Shown in pieces: positions 38,296 through 48,369 of a DNA stretch of 64,000 nucleotides. This stretch comes from Burkholderia diffusa. GTDB lineage: Bacteria; Pseudomonadota; Gammaproteobacteria; Burkholderiales; Burkholderiaceae. Below the pieces are notes generated by a model that saw only the letters and a program-made list of their open reading frames with translations, was not told the origin of the DNA and searched no databases. A program made the position numbers and the translations under genes. The stretch lies in the NCBI RefSeq assembly GCF_001718315.1, contig NZ_CP013362.1, positions 2,356,001-2,420,000 on the forward strand, written 5' to 3'. The first letter of the stretch is position 1. Every line of letters starts with the position of its first letter.

Positions 38296-38909
38296 TCGCG
38301 CTTGCCCCCGATCGAGTTGAGCCGCGACACCATGTGGTTCGCCATTCCGCGGAAGCCGCCCGACACGCCGCGCCACAGACGCGGCAGCGCCCAGGCCGAC
38401 GCCGCGATGAACGCCGCGAGCAGTACGAGGAACGCGAGCGGAACGAAGAACGCGAGTGCGAGGCCGCCGAACACGAGGCCGTCCTCGGTGGACGACGCGA
38501 CCCAGTTCGAGATCGGCTCGGGAGACAGGTTGATCAGCGCGCGCGTGCCGGCCTTCGCGACATGGGCGGCACCGGCAAGCGAACCGCCGGCCAGCCCGGC
38601 GACCGCGAGCACGGTCGGGTCGGCATGGCCGAGTGCACCGGCGGCCAGCACCGCGCCGGCCGGAATGCGGATGAAGGTGTGCACCGCGTCCCACAGTGAA
38701 TCGAACGCGGGAATCTTGTCGGCAAGGAATTCGGTGACGGCGAGCACGGCGGCCGCGCCGATGACCCACGGCGACGTCAGGACCGCGAGCGTGTCAGGCA
38801 GATGGAGCCAACCGACCCGCGCGAGCACGCCGGCGATCAGCACCGTCAGGTAAAGGCGCAGCCCGCTCGCCCACGCGAGCCCCGCGCCGAGCGAAATGGC
38901 TTCGATCAT
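38292..38909 (-). CDS. DUF4126 inner-membrane protein
   Basis: 205 residues, five or so hydrophobic segments with Gly/Ala-rich character: GAGLAWASGLRLYLTVLIAGVLARVG at the start, and LASP/LTSPWVIG and FLADKIPAFDSLWD in the first half, matching the DUF4126 pattern. Function unknown. Coupled to the downstream ABC permease by a TTGA overlap. The 220-base gap between it and sugE shows no gene. Confidence 0.85.
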   Translation of the reverse strand: MIEAISLGAGLAWASGLRLYLTVLIAGVLARVGWLHLPDTLAVLTSPWVIGAAAVLAVTEFLADKIPAFDSLWDAVHTFIRIPAGAVLAAGALGHADPTVLAVAGLAGGSLAGAAHVAKAGTRALINLSPEPISNWVASSTEDGLVFGGLALAFFVPLAFLVLLAAFIAASAWALPRLWRGVSGGFRGMANHMVSRLNSIGGKRD

Positions 38910-39129
38910 GGCCCTCTCCTTGCACTTTTTCGTGCGCTTTGCCGATTGATCGGATCGAGTCGGTACGACGGCCGCGCGGCGCGTGGCGACCGGCGCCGCG
39001 CGGCCGAGCGCGGCGCGGCGACATTCAGGCCCGAATGCGTTCCATTATAGAAGGCTGGCAGGCGGGCCGGCGCAATTCCGCAGTGCGTCACGACCGGCCG
39101 CGCACCGGCCGGCGCGCGGCCCGCCGGCA

Positions 39130-39450
39130 TCAGCCAGCCGACGACAGCTTCAGGCCGACCAGCCCCAGCACGATCAGCGACGCGCTCGCGACGCGGGCGA
39201 CGGTGAGCGCCTCGCCCATCATCACGATCCCGAACACGAATGCGCCGACCGCGCCGATGCCCGTCCATACCGCATATGCGGTGCCGAGCGGCAACTGGCG
39301 CATCGCGACCGCGAGCAGCCCGAAGCTGGCGAGCGCCGTCACGATCGTAAACACCGACGGTCCGAGCTTCGTGAAACCCTCGGACGATTTCATGCCGGCC
39401 GCCCAGGCCACTTCCAGCAAACCGGCAATCAACAACAATACCCACGCCAT
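39130..39450 (-). CDS. sugE: SMR-family guanidinium exporter (SugE/Gdx)
   Basis: 106 residues, four membrane helices, beginning MAWVLLLIAGLLEVAWAAGM with the key membrane Glu (E13) of the SMR family. SMR dimers act as proton-coupled antiporters; the SugE/Gdx branch exports guanidinium. Assignment to guanidinium is supported by a guanidine-II riboswitch directly upstream. ATG at 39450 has CGGAG 9 bases before it; longer open frames upstream run through the riboswitch and are not coding. Confidence 0.93.
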   Translation of the reverse strand: MAWVLLLIAGLLEVAWAAGMKSSEGFTKLGPSVFTIVTALASFGLLAVAMRQLPLGTAYAVWTGIGAVGAFVFGIVMMGEALTVARVASASLIVLGLVGLKLSSAG

Positions 39451-39472
39451 CTCGACGTACTCCGGATCGGAT

Positions 39473-39516
39473 GGGGCCGTCCCCGTTGAAGCGAATGACC
39501 CGGGGTCGTCCCCGGG
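39473..39516 (-). promoter_or_regulatory. guanidine-II riboswitch (mini-ykkC) upstream of sugE
   Basis: On the minus strand two hairpins have the diagnostic loops: CCCGGGG-ACGA-CCCCGGG (39516-39499) and GGGG-ACGG-CCCC (39484-39473), joined by 14 nt. Paired stem-loops with ACGR loops define guanidine-II riboswitches, and sugE is their usual target. The ribosome site (about 39463-39467) lies a few bases after hairpin 2, so ligand binding would free or mask it. The -10 TATACT at 39525-39530 puts the transcript start almost at hairpin 1, as expected. Confidence 0.88.
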
Positions 39517-39524
39517 CGGCGCCG

Positions 39525-39530
39525 AGTATA
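39525..39530 (-). promoter_or_regulatory. sugE: -10 element of the sugE promoter
   Basis: TATACT on the minus strand; the -35 region at 17-18 bp is a poor match. It predicts a transcript beginning about 2 bases before the first riboswitch hairpin. Confidence 0.6.
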
Positions 39531-39623
39531 ACAAGGCGCTTACGGGCATGCGGGATGCGCCGGAGGCGAACGGGGAGCGGACCGACGCATGGCGCGGCCA
39601 CCTCCGCCCTGTCGCGCGCGGTC

Positions 39624-39908
39624 TCAGTTCGACACGCGCTTGGCGCCGACACCGCCGACGCAGCGGTCGTCGCGATACAGCGCCCACTCGTCGCATACGC
39701 GACCGTCCTTGAACACGCACATGCCCACCTGCCCGCGCGGCAGGTTGCGGATCACGTGGCGGCCGCCGAGCTTTTCGCAATTGACCGACGCGGGATTGGC
39801 GAGCGCCTGCTGCGGCGCCGAAGGCTGTTGCCCGGGCGGCAGCGGCTGCGCGAACGCGCCGGGCGCGGCAAACGCCAGCGCACTGATGACGACGAGACGG
39901 ACGGACAT
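39624..39908 (-). CDS. small exported DUF333 protein
   Basis: 94 residues. Signal peptide to the cleavage after GAFA, a short Pro/Gln linker, then the DUF333 core (CEKLGGRHVIRN, GMCVFKDGRVCDEWALYRDDRC) with four cysteines. ATG at 39908 has GAGGAG 6 bases upstream; the larger open frame to 40034 lacks a signal. Periplasmic, function unknown (HslJ/YoaF-like neighbours in other genomes). Confidence 0.85.
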   Translation of the reverse strand: MSVRLVVISALAFAAPGAFAQPLPPGQQPSAPQQALANPASVNCEKLGGRHVIRNLPRGQVGMCVFKDGRVCDEWALYRDDRCVGGVGAKRVSN

Positions 39909-40044
39909 GGCACGCTCCTCGGTTTCGTTCGCGGAATGGTCAGCATAGCGGGGAATCCGTGGCCGGTGTGCGTGGCCGGCGCATGCGGCGGCAATGTCGC
40001 GCCGATGCAACTTCACCGGCGTGCCGCCTTGCATTCAGGTCATA

Positions 40045-40743
40045 TCACGCGGCGCCGACGAGCCGGTAGCCGACGCCCGTTTCGGTGACGATGTGCTCGG
40101 GCTGCGCGGGATCGCGCTCGAGCTTCTGGCGCAGGTGCGCCATGTAGATGCGCAGATAGTGATGGCTCTCGACGTGCGACGGCCCCCATACGTCGCGCAA
40201 CAGTTGACGGTGCGTGAGCACGCGCCCCGCATGCCGCACGAGCGTCGCGAGCAGCCGGTATTCGAGCGGCGTCAGGTGCACGATCTCGCCATCGCGCCAC
40301 ACCTGGCGCAGCGCGAGATCGACGCTCACGCTGCCGAAGCCGACCTTCGGCGATTCGTTCGCGCCGCCCTGGTTGCGCCGGCGCAGTTGCGCACGAATCC
40401 GCGCGCGCAGCTCGGACACGCCGAACGGCTTGGTCAGGTAGTCGTCGGCACCTGCGTCGAGCGCAGCGACCTTCTCCTCTTCCTGCGTGCGCGCGGACAG
40501 CACGATCACCGGCACCTCGGACCAGCCGCGCAGCTCGCGGATCACATCGAGGCCGTCGGTGTCGGGCAGGCCGAGATCGACGATCACGAGATCCGGCTTG
40601 CGGGTCGCCGCGTCGATCAGCCCCTGCTTGCCCGTCTCCGCCTCGAACACGGCGATGTCCTCCTCTTCGAGCGCGGCGCGCACGAAGCGGCGGATCTGTT
40701 TCTCGTCCTCGATCAGGACGACGGTCAGGCTCGGTTCACTCAT
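40045..40743 (-). CDS. kdpE: KdpE response regulator
   Basis: 232-residue OmpR-type regulator of the potassium system. Receiver domain with phospho-acceptor D56 (VIVDLGLPDTDG) and Lys in LTKPFGV; winged-helix DNA-binding domain in the C-terminal half (LTPLEYRLLATLVRHAGRVLTHRQLL). The start overlaps the kdpD stop by eight bases, so both are coupled. Confidence 0.96.
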   Translation of the reverse strand: MSEPSLTVVLIEDEKQIRRFVRAALEEEDIAVFEAETGKQGLIDAATRKPDLVIVDLGLPDTDGLDVIRELRGWSEVPVIVLSARTQEEEKVAALDAGADDYLTKPFGVSELRARIRAQLRRRNQGGANESPKVGFGSVSVDLALRQVWRDGEIVHLTPLEYRLLATLVRHAGRVLTHRQLLRDVWGPSHVESHHYLRIYMAHLRQKLERDPAQPEHIVTETGVGYRLVGAA

Positions 40744-43579
40744 GGTCTGGCAATGGCTTGGAGGGAGACGATGCGCCGGGCACGTCGATTTCGTCGTCGG
40801 GTACGGCAGGCACGGCCGGCGGCGTCTCGACCGGCAGCGTGAACCAGAAGCGCGCGCCCGTCACGCGGCCGTCGGGCGCGGTACGGTTGAGCGCGCCGAT
40901 TTTACCGCCGTGCGCCTCGACGATCGCGCGACAGATCGCAAGACCGAGCCCGATGCCGGGCGTCGCCGATTCCTTCTCGCCGCGCGTGAACTTGTCGAAG
41001 ATCCGCGTTTCCATGCCGGCCGGCAGGCCCGGGCCGTGATCGTCGACGTGCACGCGCACAAATGGTTGGCCGTCGTCGGTCACGCGCTCGGCGCCGATCT
41101 CGATCGACGTGTCGGGCGGCGTGTACTTCGCCGCGTTCTCGAACAGGTTGGTGAACAGCCGCTCCATCAGCACCGCGTCCATCTGCAGGAGCGGCAGGTC
41201 GGCCGGCAGCGACACGCGCGCGGGATGCCGCGCGAGCACGCGCTTGCACGCGGCGAGCGCCGCGCCGACGGTTTCCTCGAGCAGCGACCACTGGCGCTTG
41301 AGCTGCAGGCTGCCGGCCTGCAGCCGCGCCATGTCGAGCAGGTTCGTGACGATGCCCGTCATCCGCAACGCCTCGTCGTGGATCGCGTCGACCAGCTCGC
41401 CCTCGCGCTGCGCGAAGCGTTCGGCCGCCGCGGCGTCGCCGTCGCGCGCGGCCGCGCGTCCGTTCGCGAGCATCGAGGAAAAACCGACGATCGTCGTGAG
41501 CGGCGTGCGCAGGTCGTGCGAGATCGCCGACAGCAGCGAATTGCGCAGCCGCTCGGACTCCATGTTGACGAGCGCGTCGCGCGCGATCTCGACGTAGTGC
41601 ACGCGCTCGAGCGCAAGCGCGATCTGTGCGGCGAACGCATCGAGCATCCGCAACTGCTCGGGCACCTCCAGCTCCCGCGGGTCGCGCGACGCGACCGCGA
41701 GCACGCCGCGCGTGCGCATCGGCGCCTTCAGCGGCAGGTACAGCGCGGCGGTCGCGGGCAGCGTGTCGGTGCCGCGCCCGGCCGGCTTCTGCTGGTCGTA
41801 CACCCACTGGCCGACGTCGCTGTCGAGATCGGCGCCGGTCAGCGTGACGGCCGCGTCGGGCTCCTCGATCTTCTGCCGCACCTGGTCCGCGCTGTCGGGC
41901 AGCAGGAACGCCACGCGCGCGCGAAACACCTCGCCCACGTGGCGGCTGCCGATCTCGACGATCTGCTCGGTCGTCAACGCCGCGCCGAGTTCGCGCGCCA
42001 TCGCGTAGATCGCGCCGGTGCGACGCTCGCGACGCTGCGCGATGCTCGCCTGGCGCGTCAGCGTCGACGTCAGGTGGCTGATCACGAGCGACGTCAGCAG
42101 CATCCCGAAGAAGGTCAGCAGGTACTGCGTGTCGCTGACCGAGAACGACATGCGCGGCGGCACGAAGAAGAAATCGAACGCGGCGACCGACAGGAACGAC
42201 TGCAGCACGCCCGGGCCGCGCCCGAGCCGCACGGCGGAGAACACGACGCCGAGCAGGTACAGCATCACGAGGTTCGTCAGGTCGAGCCGCTCGGACACGA
42301 TGCTCGCGACGCCGGTGATCGCCGCGCAGATCGCGGCCGCGTACAGGTAATGACGCGGCGGCGAACGCCGCATGCCGAATTGCGCGAATGCGTCGCGCCA
42401 GTCGCGTGCGCGCGCGTCGAGCGGCGCCGCGCGCACTTCGTCGCTCGCGGACGCGCGGATCAGCATCAGGTCGACGTCGCCCGCGCGCTCGGCGAGCTTT
42501 TCGCCGAACGGCCGCGCGAAGCGGCGCATGAGCCCGACCTTCGGCGAGCCGCCCGCGACGAGCTTCGACACGTTGCGCACCTTCGCATAGCCGATCAGCG
42601 CGGCGACCGCGTCGTCGCCGGCGAGCGTCGCCGTCTCCGCGCCGAGCTCGGCCGCGAGCTTCAGCGCATCGAGCGTGCGCTGCCGCCGCGCGTCGGGCAA
42701 CCGTTGCAGTCGTGGCGTCTCCACATAGACGGCGATCCAGTCGGCCTTCAGGCTCGCGGCGAGCCGCGCGGCCGCGCGCACGAGCGTCGGCGCCTCGGGG
42801 CCCGGCCCGACGCAGACGAGCAGCCGCTCGCGCGCCTGCCAGATGCGCTGGATCGAACGGTCGGCGCGGTATTCGCGCATCTGCGCGTCGACGCGGTCGG
42901 CCGTGCGCCGCAGCGCCAGTTCGCGCAGCGCGATCAGGTTGCCCTTGCGGAAGAAGTTGCGCACCGCGCGCTCGGCCTGCTGCGCGAGATAGACCTTGCC
43001 GTCGCGCATCCGCGCGAGCAGTTCCTCGGCCGGCAGGTCGACCAGCGTGACCTCGTCGGCCGCGTCGAACACGCGGTCGGGCACGGTCTCCCACACGCGG
43101 ATGCCGGTGATCGCGCCCACCACGTCGTTCAGGCTTTCGAGATGCTGGACGTTGACCGTGGTGTACACGTCGATGCCCGCGTCGAGCAGTTCGTAGACAT
43201 CCTGCCAGCGCTTCAGGTGGCGTGCGCCCTGCACGTTCGAATGCGCGAGTTCGTCGACGAGAATCAGCTGCGGTGCGCGCGCGAGCGCGCCGTCGAGATC
43301 GAATTCGGCGAGCGTGCGGCCGCGATGGTCGATGCGCGCGAGCGGCAGCACGTCGAGGCCGTCGAGCAGCGCGGCGGTTTCATTGCGGCCATGGGTCTCG
43401 ACGATGCCGACGACGACGTCGACACCCTCCTGCCGGCGCTGGCGCGCGGCCTGCAGCATCGCGTAGGTCTTGCCGACGCCGGCGGACGCGCCGAAGAAGA
43501 TCTTGAGCTGGCCGCGCCGCTGCTTTTCTTCGTCTCGCTGCAGCTTGTCGAGGAGTTGGTCGGGATCGGGGCGGTTCAT
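40736..43579 (-). CDS. kdpD: KdpD sensor histidine kinase
   Basis: 947 residues. N-terminal KdpD domain with Walker A GASAGVGKT (about 30-38), a USP-like domain (about 245-380), four membrane helices (about 410-505), GAF-like region, then the kinase: H688 in AISHDLRTPL, N-box (FTNLFENAAKYTPP) and G-boxes. Senses low potassium/turgor and phosphorylates KdpE. ATG at 43579 (MNRPDPDQ) starts the family-like sequence; the frame is open 24 codons further. Confidence 0.96.
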   Translation of the reverse strand: MNRPDPDQLLDKLQRDEEKQRRGQLKIFFGASAGVGKTYAMLQAARQRRQEGVDVVVGIVETHGRNETAALLDGLDVLPLARIDHRGRTLAEFDLDGALARAPQLILVDELAHSNVQGARHLKRWQDVYELLDAGIDVYTTVNVQHLESLNDVVGAITGIRVWETVPDRVFDAADEVTLVDLPAEELLARMRDGKVYLAQQAERAVRNFFRKGNLIALRELALRRTADRVDAQMREYRADRSIQRIWQARERLLVCVGPGPEAPTLVRAAARLAASLKADWIAVYVETPRLQRLPDARRQRTLDALKLAAELGAETATLAGDDAVAALIGYAKVRNVSKLVAGGSPKVGLMRRFARPFGEKLAERAGDVDLMLIRASASDEVRAAPLDARARDWRDAFAQFGMRRSPPRHYLYAAAICAAITGVASIVSERLDLTNLVMLYLLGVVFSAVRLGRGPGVLQSFLSVAAFDFFFVPPRMSFSVSDTQYLLTFFGMLLTSLVISHLTSTLTRQASIAQRRERRTGAIYAMARELGAALTTEQIVEIGSRHVGEVFRARVAFLLPDSADQVRQKIEEPDAAVTLTGADLDSDVGQWVYDQQKPAGRGTDTLPATAALYLPLKAPMRTRGVLAVASRDPRELEVPEQLRMLDAFAAQIALALERVHYVEIARDALVNMESERLRNSLLSAISHDLRTPLTTIVGFSSMLANGRAAARDGDAAAAERFAQREGELVDAIHDEALRMTGIVTNLLDMARLQAGSLQLKRQWSLLEETVGAALAACKRVLARHPARVSLPADLPLLQMDAVLMERLFTNLFENAAKYTPPDTSIEIGAERVTDDGQPFVRVHVDDHGPGLPAGMETRIFDKFTRGEKESATPGIGLGLAICRAIVEAHGGKIGALNRTAPDGRVTGARFWFTLPVETPPAVPAVPDDEIDVPGASSPSKPLPDHE

Positions 43580-43642
43580 GCGTCGGGAAGGCGAGGCGCG
43601 GGGTCGCGAACGAGTACTGTCATTGTTGTCCCAAATCGCCGC

Positions 43643-43670
43643 AAAAGGCAAAGACGGCGCATGCGCCGTC
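43643..43670 (-). terminator. hairpin between kdpC and kdpD (possible attenuator)
   Basis: Minus strand GACGGCGC-ATGCGCCGTC is an 18-base perfect palindrome followed by TTTGCCTTTT. It could reduce read-through from kdpFABC into kdpDE. Confidence 0.55.
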
Positions 43671-43726
43671 GGAAAAACGCGTCCGCCGCGGATCGGGCCG
43701 CGCCGGACGCCGGTTGTCGCAAACGC

Positions 43727-44308
43727 TCAGTGTGCGGCCTGCGCGGCATCGAGCGCGAGGTTCAGCTTCAGCACGTTCACGCGTGGCTCGCCGAGCACGC
43801 CGAACTGGCGGCCCGTCGTGTTCGCGGCGACGAGCCGCGCGACCGCGTCGGCCGTCAGGTTGCGCGCCTTCGCGACGCGCTCGACCTGGTACGCGGCGGC
43901 AGCCGGCGTGATCTCCGGATCGAGGCCGCTCGCCGACGCCGTCACGAGGTCGACGGGCACGGGCTTCGACATGTCGGTGCCCGCGTCGCGCAGCGCGACG
44001 ATGCGCGCCTTCACCTGATCGGCAAGCGACGGGTTCAGCGGGCCCAGGTTCGAGCCGCCGGAGCCGGTCGCGTTGTACGGCATCGGCGACGTGGCCGACA
44101 GCCGGCCCCAGAAGTACTTCGGTGCATCGAACGGCTGGCCGATCAGCGCGGAGCCAACCGCCTTGCCGTCCTTCTCGATCAGGCTGCCGTTCGCCTGCGA
44201 CGGGAACACGGCCTGCCCGAACACGGTCATCACGGCCGGGTATGCGAGCCCCGTCACGGCGGTCAGTACGACGAAGATCACGACGAGCGGGCGAATCAAC
44301 GATTTCAT
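43727..44308 (-). CDS. kdpC: potassium-transporting ATPase subunit C (KdpC)
   Basis: 193 residues with one N-terminal membrane helix (about 8-30) and periplasmic domain; signature motifs [37 protein letters not shown] are all present. Stabilises the KdpA-KdpB complex. 27 bases after kdpB. Confidence 0.97.
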   Translation of the reverse strand: MKSLIRPLVVIFVVLTAVTGLAYPAVMTVFGQAVFPSQANGSLIEKDGKAVGSALIGQPFDAPKYFWGRLSATSPMPYNATGSGGSNLGPLNPSLADQVKARIVALRDAGTDMSKPVPVDLVTASASGLDPEITPAAAAYQVERVAKARNLTADAVARLVAANTTGRQFGVLGEPRVNVLKLNLALDAAQAAH

Positions 44309-44335
44309 GATGGTTCTTCCTTCAAGTACGGCGCA

Positions 44336-46420
44336 TCAGGCCCAGCCGAGCGCGGCGAGCGTCATGTCGATCAGCTTGATGAACGGGAACGGCAGCAGCA
44401 CGCCGCCGAGGCCGTACACCAGCAGGTTGCGGCGCAGCAGCGACGCGGCGCCGAGCGGCCGGTAGGTGACCCCCTTCAGCGCGAGCGGTATCAGCGCGAC
44501 GATGATCAGCGCATTGAAGATCACCGCCGACAGGATCGCCGACGCCGGCGACGTCAAATGCATGATGTCGAGCACGCGCAGCTGCGGGTACGTCGTCACG
44601 AACGCGGCCGGGATGATCGCGAAATACTTGGCGATGTCGTTCGCGATCGAGAACGTCGTCAGCGAGCCGCGCGTCATCAGCATCTGCTTGCCGATCTCGA
44701 CGATCTCGATCAGCTTCGTCGGGTTCGAGTCGAGGTCGACCATGTTGCCGGCTTCCTTCGCCGCCTGCGTGCCGGTGTTCATCGCAACCGCCACGTCGGC
44801 CTGCGCGAGCGCCGGCGCATCGTTGGTGCCGTCGCCCGTCATCGCGACGAGGCGCCCCGCCGCCTGGTGCTCGCGGATCGTCGCGAGCTTGGTTTCCGGC
44901 GTCGCTTCCGCGAGAAAGTCGTCGACGCCGGCCTCGGCCGCGATCGCCGCGGCGGTGAGCCGGTTGTCGCCCGTCACCATCACGGTCTTGATGCCCATCT
45001 TGCGCAGTTCCGCGAAGCGCTCCTTGATGCCGCCCTTCACGATGTCCTTCAGTTCGATCACACCGAGCACGCGCGCGACGCCGTCATGCAGGTCGGCCAC
45101 GACGAGCGGCGTGCTGCCGCGTCGCGCGACGTCGTCGACCGCGCGACGCACGTCCTCCGGAAAGTGGCTGCCGTGCGTCTCGACATAGCGGCGAATCGCA
45201 TCGGCCGCGCCCTTGCGGATTTCACGGCCGGGCAAGTCGACGCCGCTCATCCGCGTCTGCGCGGAGAAGCCGAGGAACGTTGCATGCAGTTGCGCCATGT
45301 CGCGCTGGCGGATGTTGAAGCGCTCCTTGGCCAGCACCACGATGCTGCGGCCTTCCGGTGTTTCGTCGGCGAGCGACGACAGCTGCGCGGCGTCGGCCAG
45401 CGCTTCCTCGGTCACGCCCGGCGCGGGCACGAACGTCGACGCCTGGCGGTTGCCGAGCGTGATCGTGCCGGTCTTGTCGAGCAGCAGCACGTCGACGTCG
45501 CCGGCCGCCTCCACCGCGCGCCCCGACGTCGCGATCACGTTCGCCTGCATCATCCGGCTCATCCCGGCCACGCCGATCGCGGACAGGAGGCCGCCGATCG
45601 TCGTCGGGATCAGGCACACCAGCAGCGCGACGAGCGCGGTGATCGTCACCACGTGACCGGCCTTCATTGCTTCGACCGAGAACATCGAGAACGGCAGCAG
45701 CGTCGCCGTCGCGAGCAGCATCACGATCGTCAGCGCGACGAGCAGGATCGTCAGCGCGACCTCGTTCGGCGTCTTCTTGCGCTTCGCGCCTTCGACCATC
45801 GCGATCATCCGGTCGAGGAACGCCTCGCCGGGGTTCGCCGTGACCTTCACGACGATCCAGTCGGACAGCACGCGCGTGCCGCCCGTCACCGACGAGAAGT
45901 CGCCGCCCGATTCGCGGATCACCGGCGCGGATTCGCCGGTGATCGCCGATTCGTCGACCGACGCGACGCCGTCGACGACTTCGCCGTCGGCCGGGATCAC
46001 GTCGCCGGCCTCGACCAGCACGATGTCGCCGCGACGCAGGTCGGACGCGGTCGTGATGCGGATCGGCGACTTGGGATGCGGCTCGTTGAGCTTCTTCGCC
46101 ATCACGTCCTTCTTCGCGCTGCGCAGCGATGCGGCCTGTGCCTTCGAGCGGCCTTCGGCGAGCGCTTCGGCGAAGTTCGCGAACAGCACCGTGAACCACA
46201 GCCACAGCGCGATCGCGAGGATGAAGCCCGCCGGCGCCTCGGCCTGGCCGGCGAGCGCCGCGATCCACAGGATCGTGGTCAGGATGCTGCCGACGTACAC
46301 GCAGAACATCACCGGGTTGCGGAACTGCGTGCGCGGCGTGAGTTTCTTGAACGAATCCACGATCGCCGAGCGCAGCAGCGCCGGATCGAACATGGACCGT
46401 GTTGCGGAATGTTGAGTCAT
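44336..46420 (-). CDS. kdpB: potassium-transporting P-type ATPase subunit B (KdpB)
   Basis: 694 residues. Catalytic ATPase: phosphorylation site D315 in [11 protein letters not shown], actuator TGES (161-164), hinge [10 protein letters not shown] and [11 protein letters not shown] metal/hinge motifs. Energises K+ import through KdpA. 54 bases after kdpA. Confidence 0.98.
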   Translation of the reverse strand: MTQHSATRSMFDPALLRSAIVDSFKKLTPRTQFRNPVMFCVYVGSILTTILWIAALAGQAEAPAGFILAIALWLWFTVLFANFAEALAEGRSKAQAASLRSAKKDVMAKKLNEPHPKSPIRITTASDLRRGDIVLVEAGDVIPADGEVVDGVASVDESAITGESAPVIRESGGDFSSVTGGTRVLSDWIVVKVTANPGEAFLDRMIAMVEGAKRKKTPNEVALTILLVALTIVMLLATATLLPFSMFSVEAMKAGHVVTITALVALLVCLIPTTIGGLLSAIGVAGMSRMMQANVIATSGRAVEAAGDVDVLLLDKTGTITLGNRQASTFVPAPGVTEEALADAAQLSSLADETPEGRSIVVLAKERFNIRQRDMAQLHATFLGFSAQTRMSGVDLPGREIRKGAADAIRRYVETHGSHFPEDVRRAVDDVARRGSTPLVVADLHDGVARVLGVIELKDIVKGGIKERFAELRKMGIKTVMVTGDNRLTAAAIAAEAGVDDFLAEATPETKLATIREHQAAGRLVAMTGDGTNDAPALAQADVAVAMNTGTQAAKEAGNMVDLDSNPTKLIEIVEIGKQMLMTRGSLTTFSIANDIAKYFAIIPAAFVTTYPQLRVLDIMHLTSPASAILSAVIFNALIIVALIPLALKGVTYRPLGAASLLRRNLLVYGLGGVLLPFPFIKLIDMTLAALGWA

Positions 46421-46474
46421 TGCGATCTCTTCAATCTCTTCAGTCTTTGCAAGGTGTCGCCATGCGGGCGCGCA

Positions 46475-48280
46475 TCACGCGCCCAGCCACATCATCAGAT
46501 GCTCGACGCCCGGGCCGAGCGCGAGCGCCGGCACGTAGGTCAGCGCGCCCACCAGCATCACCGTGCCGAGCAGCAGCACGACGAACAGCGGGCCGTGCGT
46601 CGGCAGCGTGCCGCTCGTCACCGCGATGCGCTTCTTCGCGGCGAGCGAGCCGGCGATCGCCAGCACCGGCACGATCGTGCCGAAGCGGCCGAACCACATC
46701 GCGATCGCGGTCATCCAGTTGTAGAACGGCGTGCCGACCGTCAGGCCCGCGAACGCGCTGCCGTTGTTGTTCGCGGCCGAGCTGAACGCGTACAGGATTT
46801 CCGAGAAGCCGTGCGGGCCGGGGTTCGCGATGCCGGCACGGCCTGCGTCCGCCAGCACCGCGACCGACGTGCCGACCAGCACGAGCAGCGGCGTGAGCAG
46901 CACGACGATCGACACCATCTTCATCTCGTACGACTCGATCTTCTTGCCGACGTATTCGGGCGTGCGGCCGATCATCAGGCCCGCGACGAACACCGCGAGC
47001 AGCGCGAACACGAGCATCCCGTAGAGGCCGGAGCCGACACCGCCGTAGACCACTTCGCCGAGCTGCATCAGCAGCATCGGCACGAGGCCGCCGAGCGGCG
47101 TCAGCGAATCGTGCATCGTGTCGACCGCGCCGCACGACGCAGCCGTCGTCGCGACCGTGAAGATGCCGGTCTGCGCGATGCCGAAGCGCGTTTCCTTGCC
47201 TTCCATGTTGCCGCCCGGCTGCAGCGCGCTCGGCGACTGGTCGACGTGCAGCGCGGCCAGCGTCGGGTTGCCGGCCTGCTCGGCGCTCACCTCGACGCCG
47301 ATCGCGATCGCGAACGCGACCGTCATCGCCGCGAGCACCGCGATGCCCTGCCGCCGGTCGCCGATCATCCGGCCGAACACGAGGGCCAGCGCGGCAGGGA
47401 TGATAAGGATCGCGAAGATCTGCAGAAAGTTCGTGAACGGCGTCGGGTTCTCGTACGGGTGGGCGGAGTTCGCGTTGAAGAAGCCGCCGCCGTTGGTGCC
47501 GAGCATCTTGATCGCTTCCTGCGATGCGACCGGGCCCATCGCGAGCGTCTGCTTCACGAGCGGGGTCGGCACCGTCACCGGGTTGCCCTTGTCGTCCTTC
47601 ACGGCGTTGCCCTGCGCGTCGAGCTTCGGCGCCGCATACGTGCTCGCCTGCAGCACCGGCACGTCCTGGTACGCCTTCATGTTCTGGATCACGCCCTGGC
47701 TCATCAGCAGCGCGGCGACGAGCGCGGCCATCGGCACGAGCACGTACAGCGTCACGCGCGTGAGGTCGACCCAGAAGTTGCCGATCGTCTGCGCGGTATG
47801 GCGCGCGAAGCCGCGAATCAGCGCGATCACGACGACGATGCCGGTCGCCGCCGACAGGAAGTTCTGCACGGTCAGGCCGAGCATTTGCGTCAGGTAGCTG
47901 ACGGTCTGCTCGGGCGTGTAGTCCTGCCAGTTGGTGTTGGTGACGAAGCTGACGGCCGTGTTGAACGCGCCGTCGGCCGTCATCGCGCCGAATTGCTGCG
48001 GATTGCCGGGCAGGAAGCCCTGCAGGCGCAGCAGGCCGTACAGGAACAGCGCGCCGAGCGCGTTGAACGCGATCGTGGCGATCGCATACTGCTTCCAGTT
48101 CATTTCGGTGCCTGCGTCGACGCCGGCAATGCGGTACAGCGCGCGCTCGAGCGGCCCGAACACGCGCACGACGCGCGAGCTGCCGTCCATCACGCCCGTC
48201 AGGTAGCGCGCGATCGGCACGGCCGCCGCGAGCAGCACGACGATGAACAGCAGCATCTGCAACAGGTTGTTCGCGTTCAT
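46475..48280 (-). CDS. kdpA: potassium-transporting ATPase potassium-binding subunit (KdpA)
   Basis: 601 residues, about ten membrane helices, K+ channel-like; repeats carrying selectivity-filter-like segments such as [33 protein letters not shown] and [14 protein letters not shown]. The ATG overlaps the kdpF stop as ATGA. Start MNANNLLQM. Confidence 0.98.
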   Translation of the reverse strand: MNANNLLQMLLFIVVLLAAAVPIARYLTGVMDGSSRVVRVFGPLERALYRIAGVDAGTEMNWKQYAIATIAFNALGALFLYGLLRLQGFLPGNPQQFGAMTADGAFNTAVSFVTNTNWQDYTPEQTVSYLTQMLGLTVQNFLSAATGIVVVIALIRGFARHTAQTIGNFWVDLTRVTLYVLVPMAALVAALLMSQGVIQNMKAYQDVPVLQASTYAAPKLDAQGNAVKDDKGNPVTVPTPLVKQTLAMGPVASQEAIKMLGTNGGGFFNANSAHPYENPTPFTNFLQIFAILIIPAALALVFGRMIGDRRQGIAVLAAMTVAFAIAIGVEVSAEQAGNPTLAALHVDQSPSALQPGGNMEGKETRFGIAQTGIFTVATTAASCGAVDTMHDSLTPLGGLVPMLLMQLGEVVYGGVGSGLYGMLVFALLAVFVAGLMIGRTPEYVGKKIESYEMKMVSIVVLLTPLLVLVGTSVAVLADAGRAGIANPGPHGFSEILYAFSSAANNNGSAFAGLTVGTPFYNWMTAIAMWFGRFGTIVPVLAIAGSLAAKKRIAVTSGTLPTHGPLFVVLLLGTVMLVGALTYVPALALGPGVEHLMMWLGA

Positions 48281-48369
48281 TCGATGTCCTCCGCGCGCAG
48301 CAGCGCAAAGACGAGATACGCGAACAGCAGGGCCGTCGAGGCGCCCGCGAGCCAAAGCATCCAGGTCAT
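48277..48369 (-). CDS. kdpF: KdpF small membrane subunit
   Basis: A 30-residue single-helix peptide starts [16 protein letters not shown] and ends in RAEDIE. Size, position directly before kdpA and ATGA overlaps at both ends identify it as KdpF, which stabilises the KdpFABC complex. Too short for ordinary gene calling. Confidence 0.88.
   Translation of the reverse strand: MTWMLWLAGASTALLFAYLVFALLRAEDIE

Noticed and set aside
36245..38320. Plus-strand frames opposite the ABC permease
   Set aside because: Shadow frames; the minus-strand FtsX-type permease is well supported.
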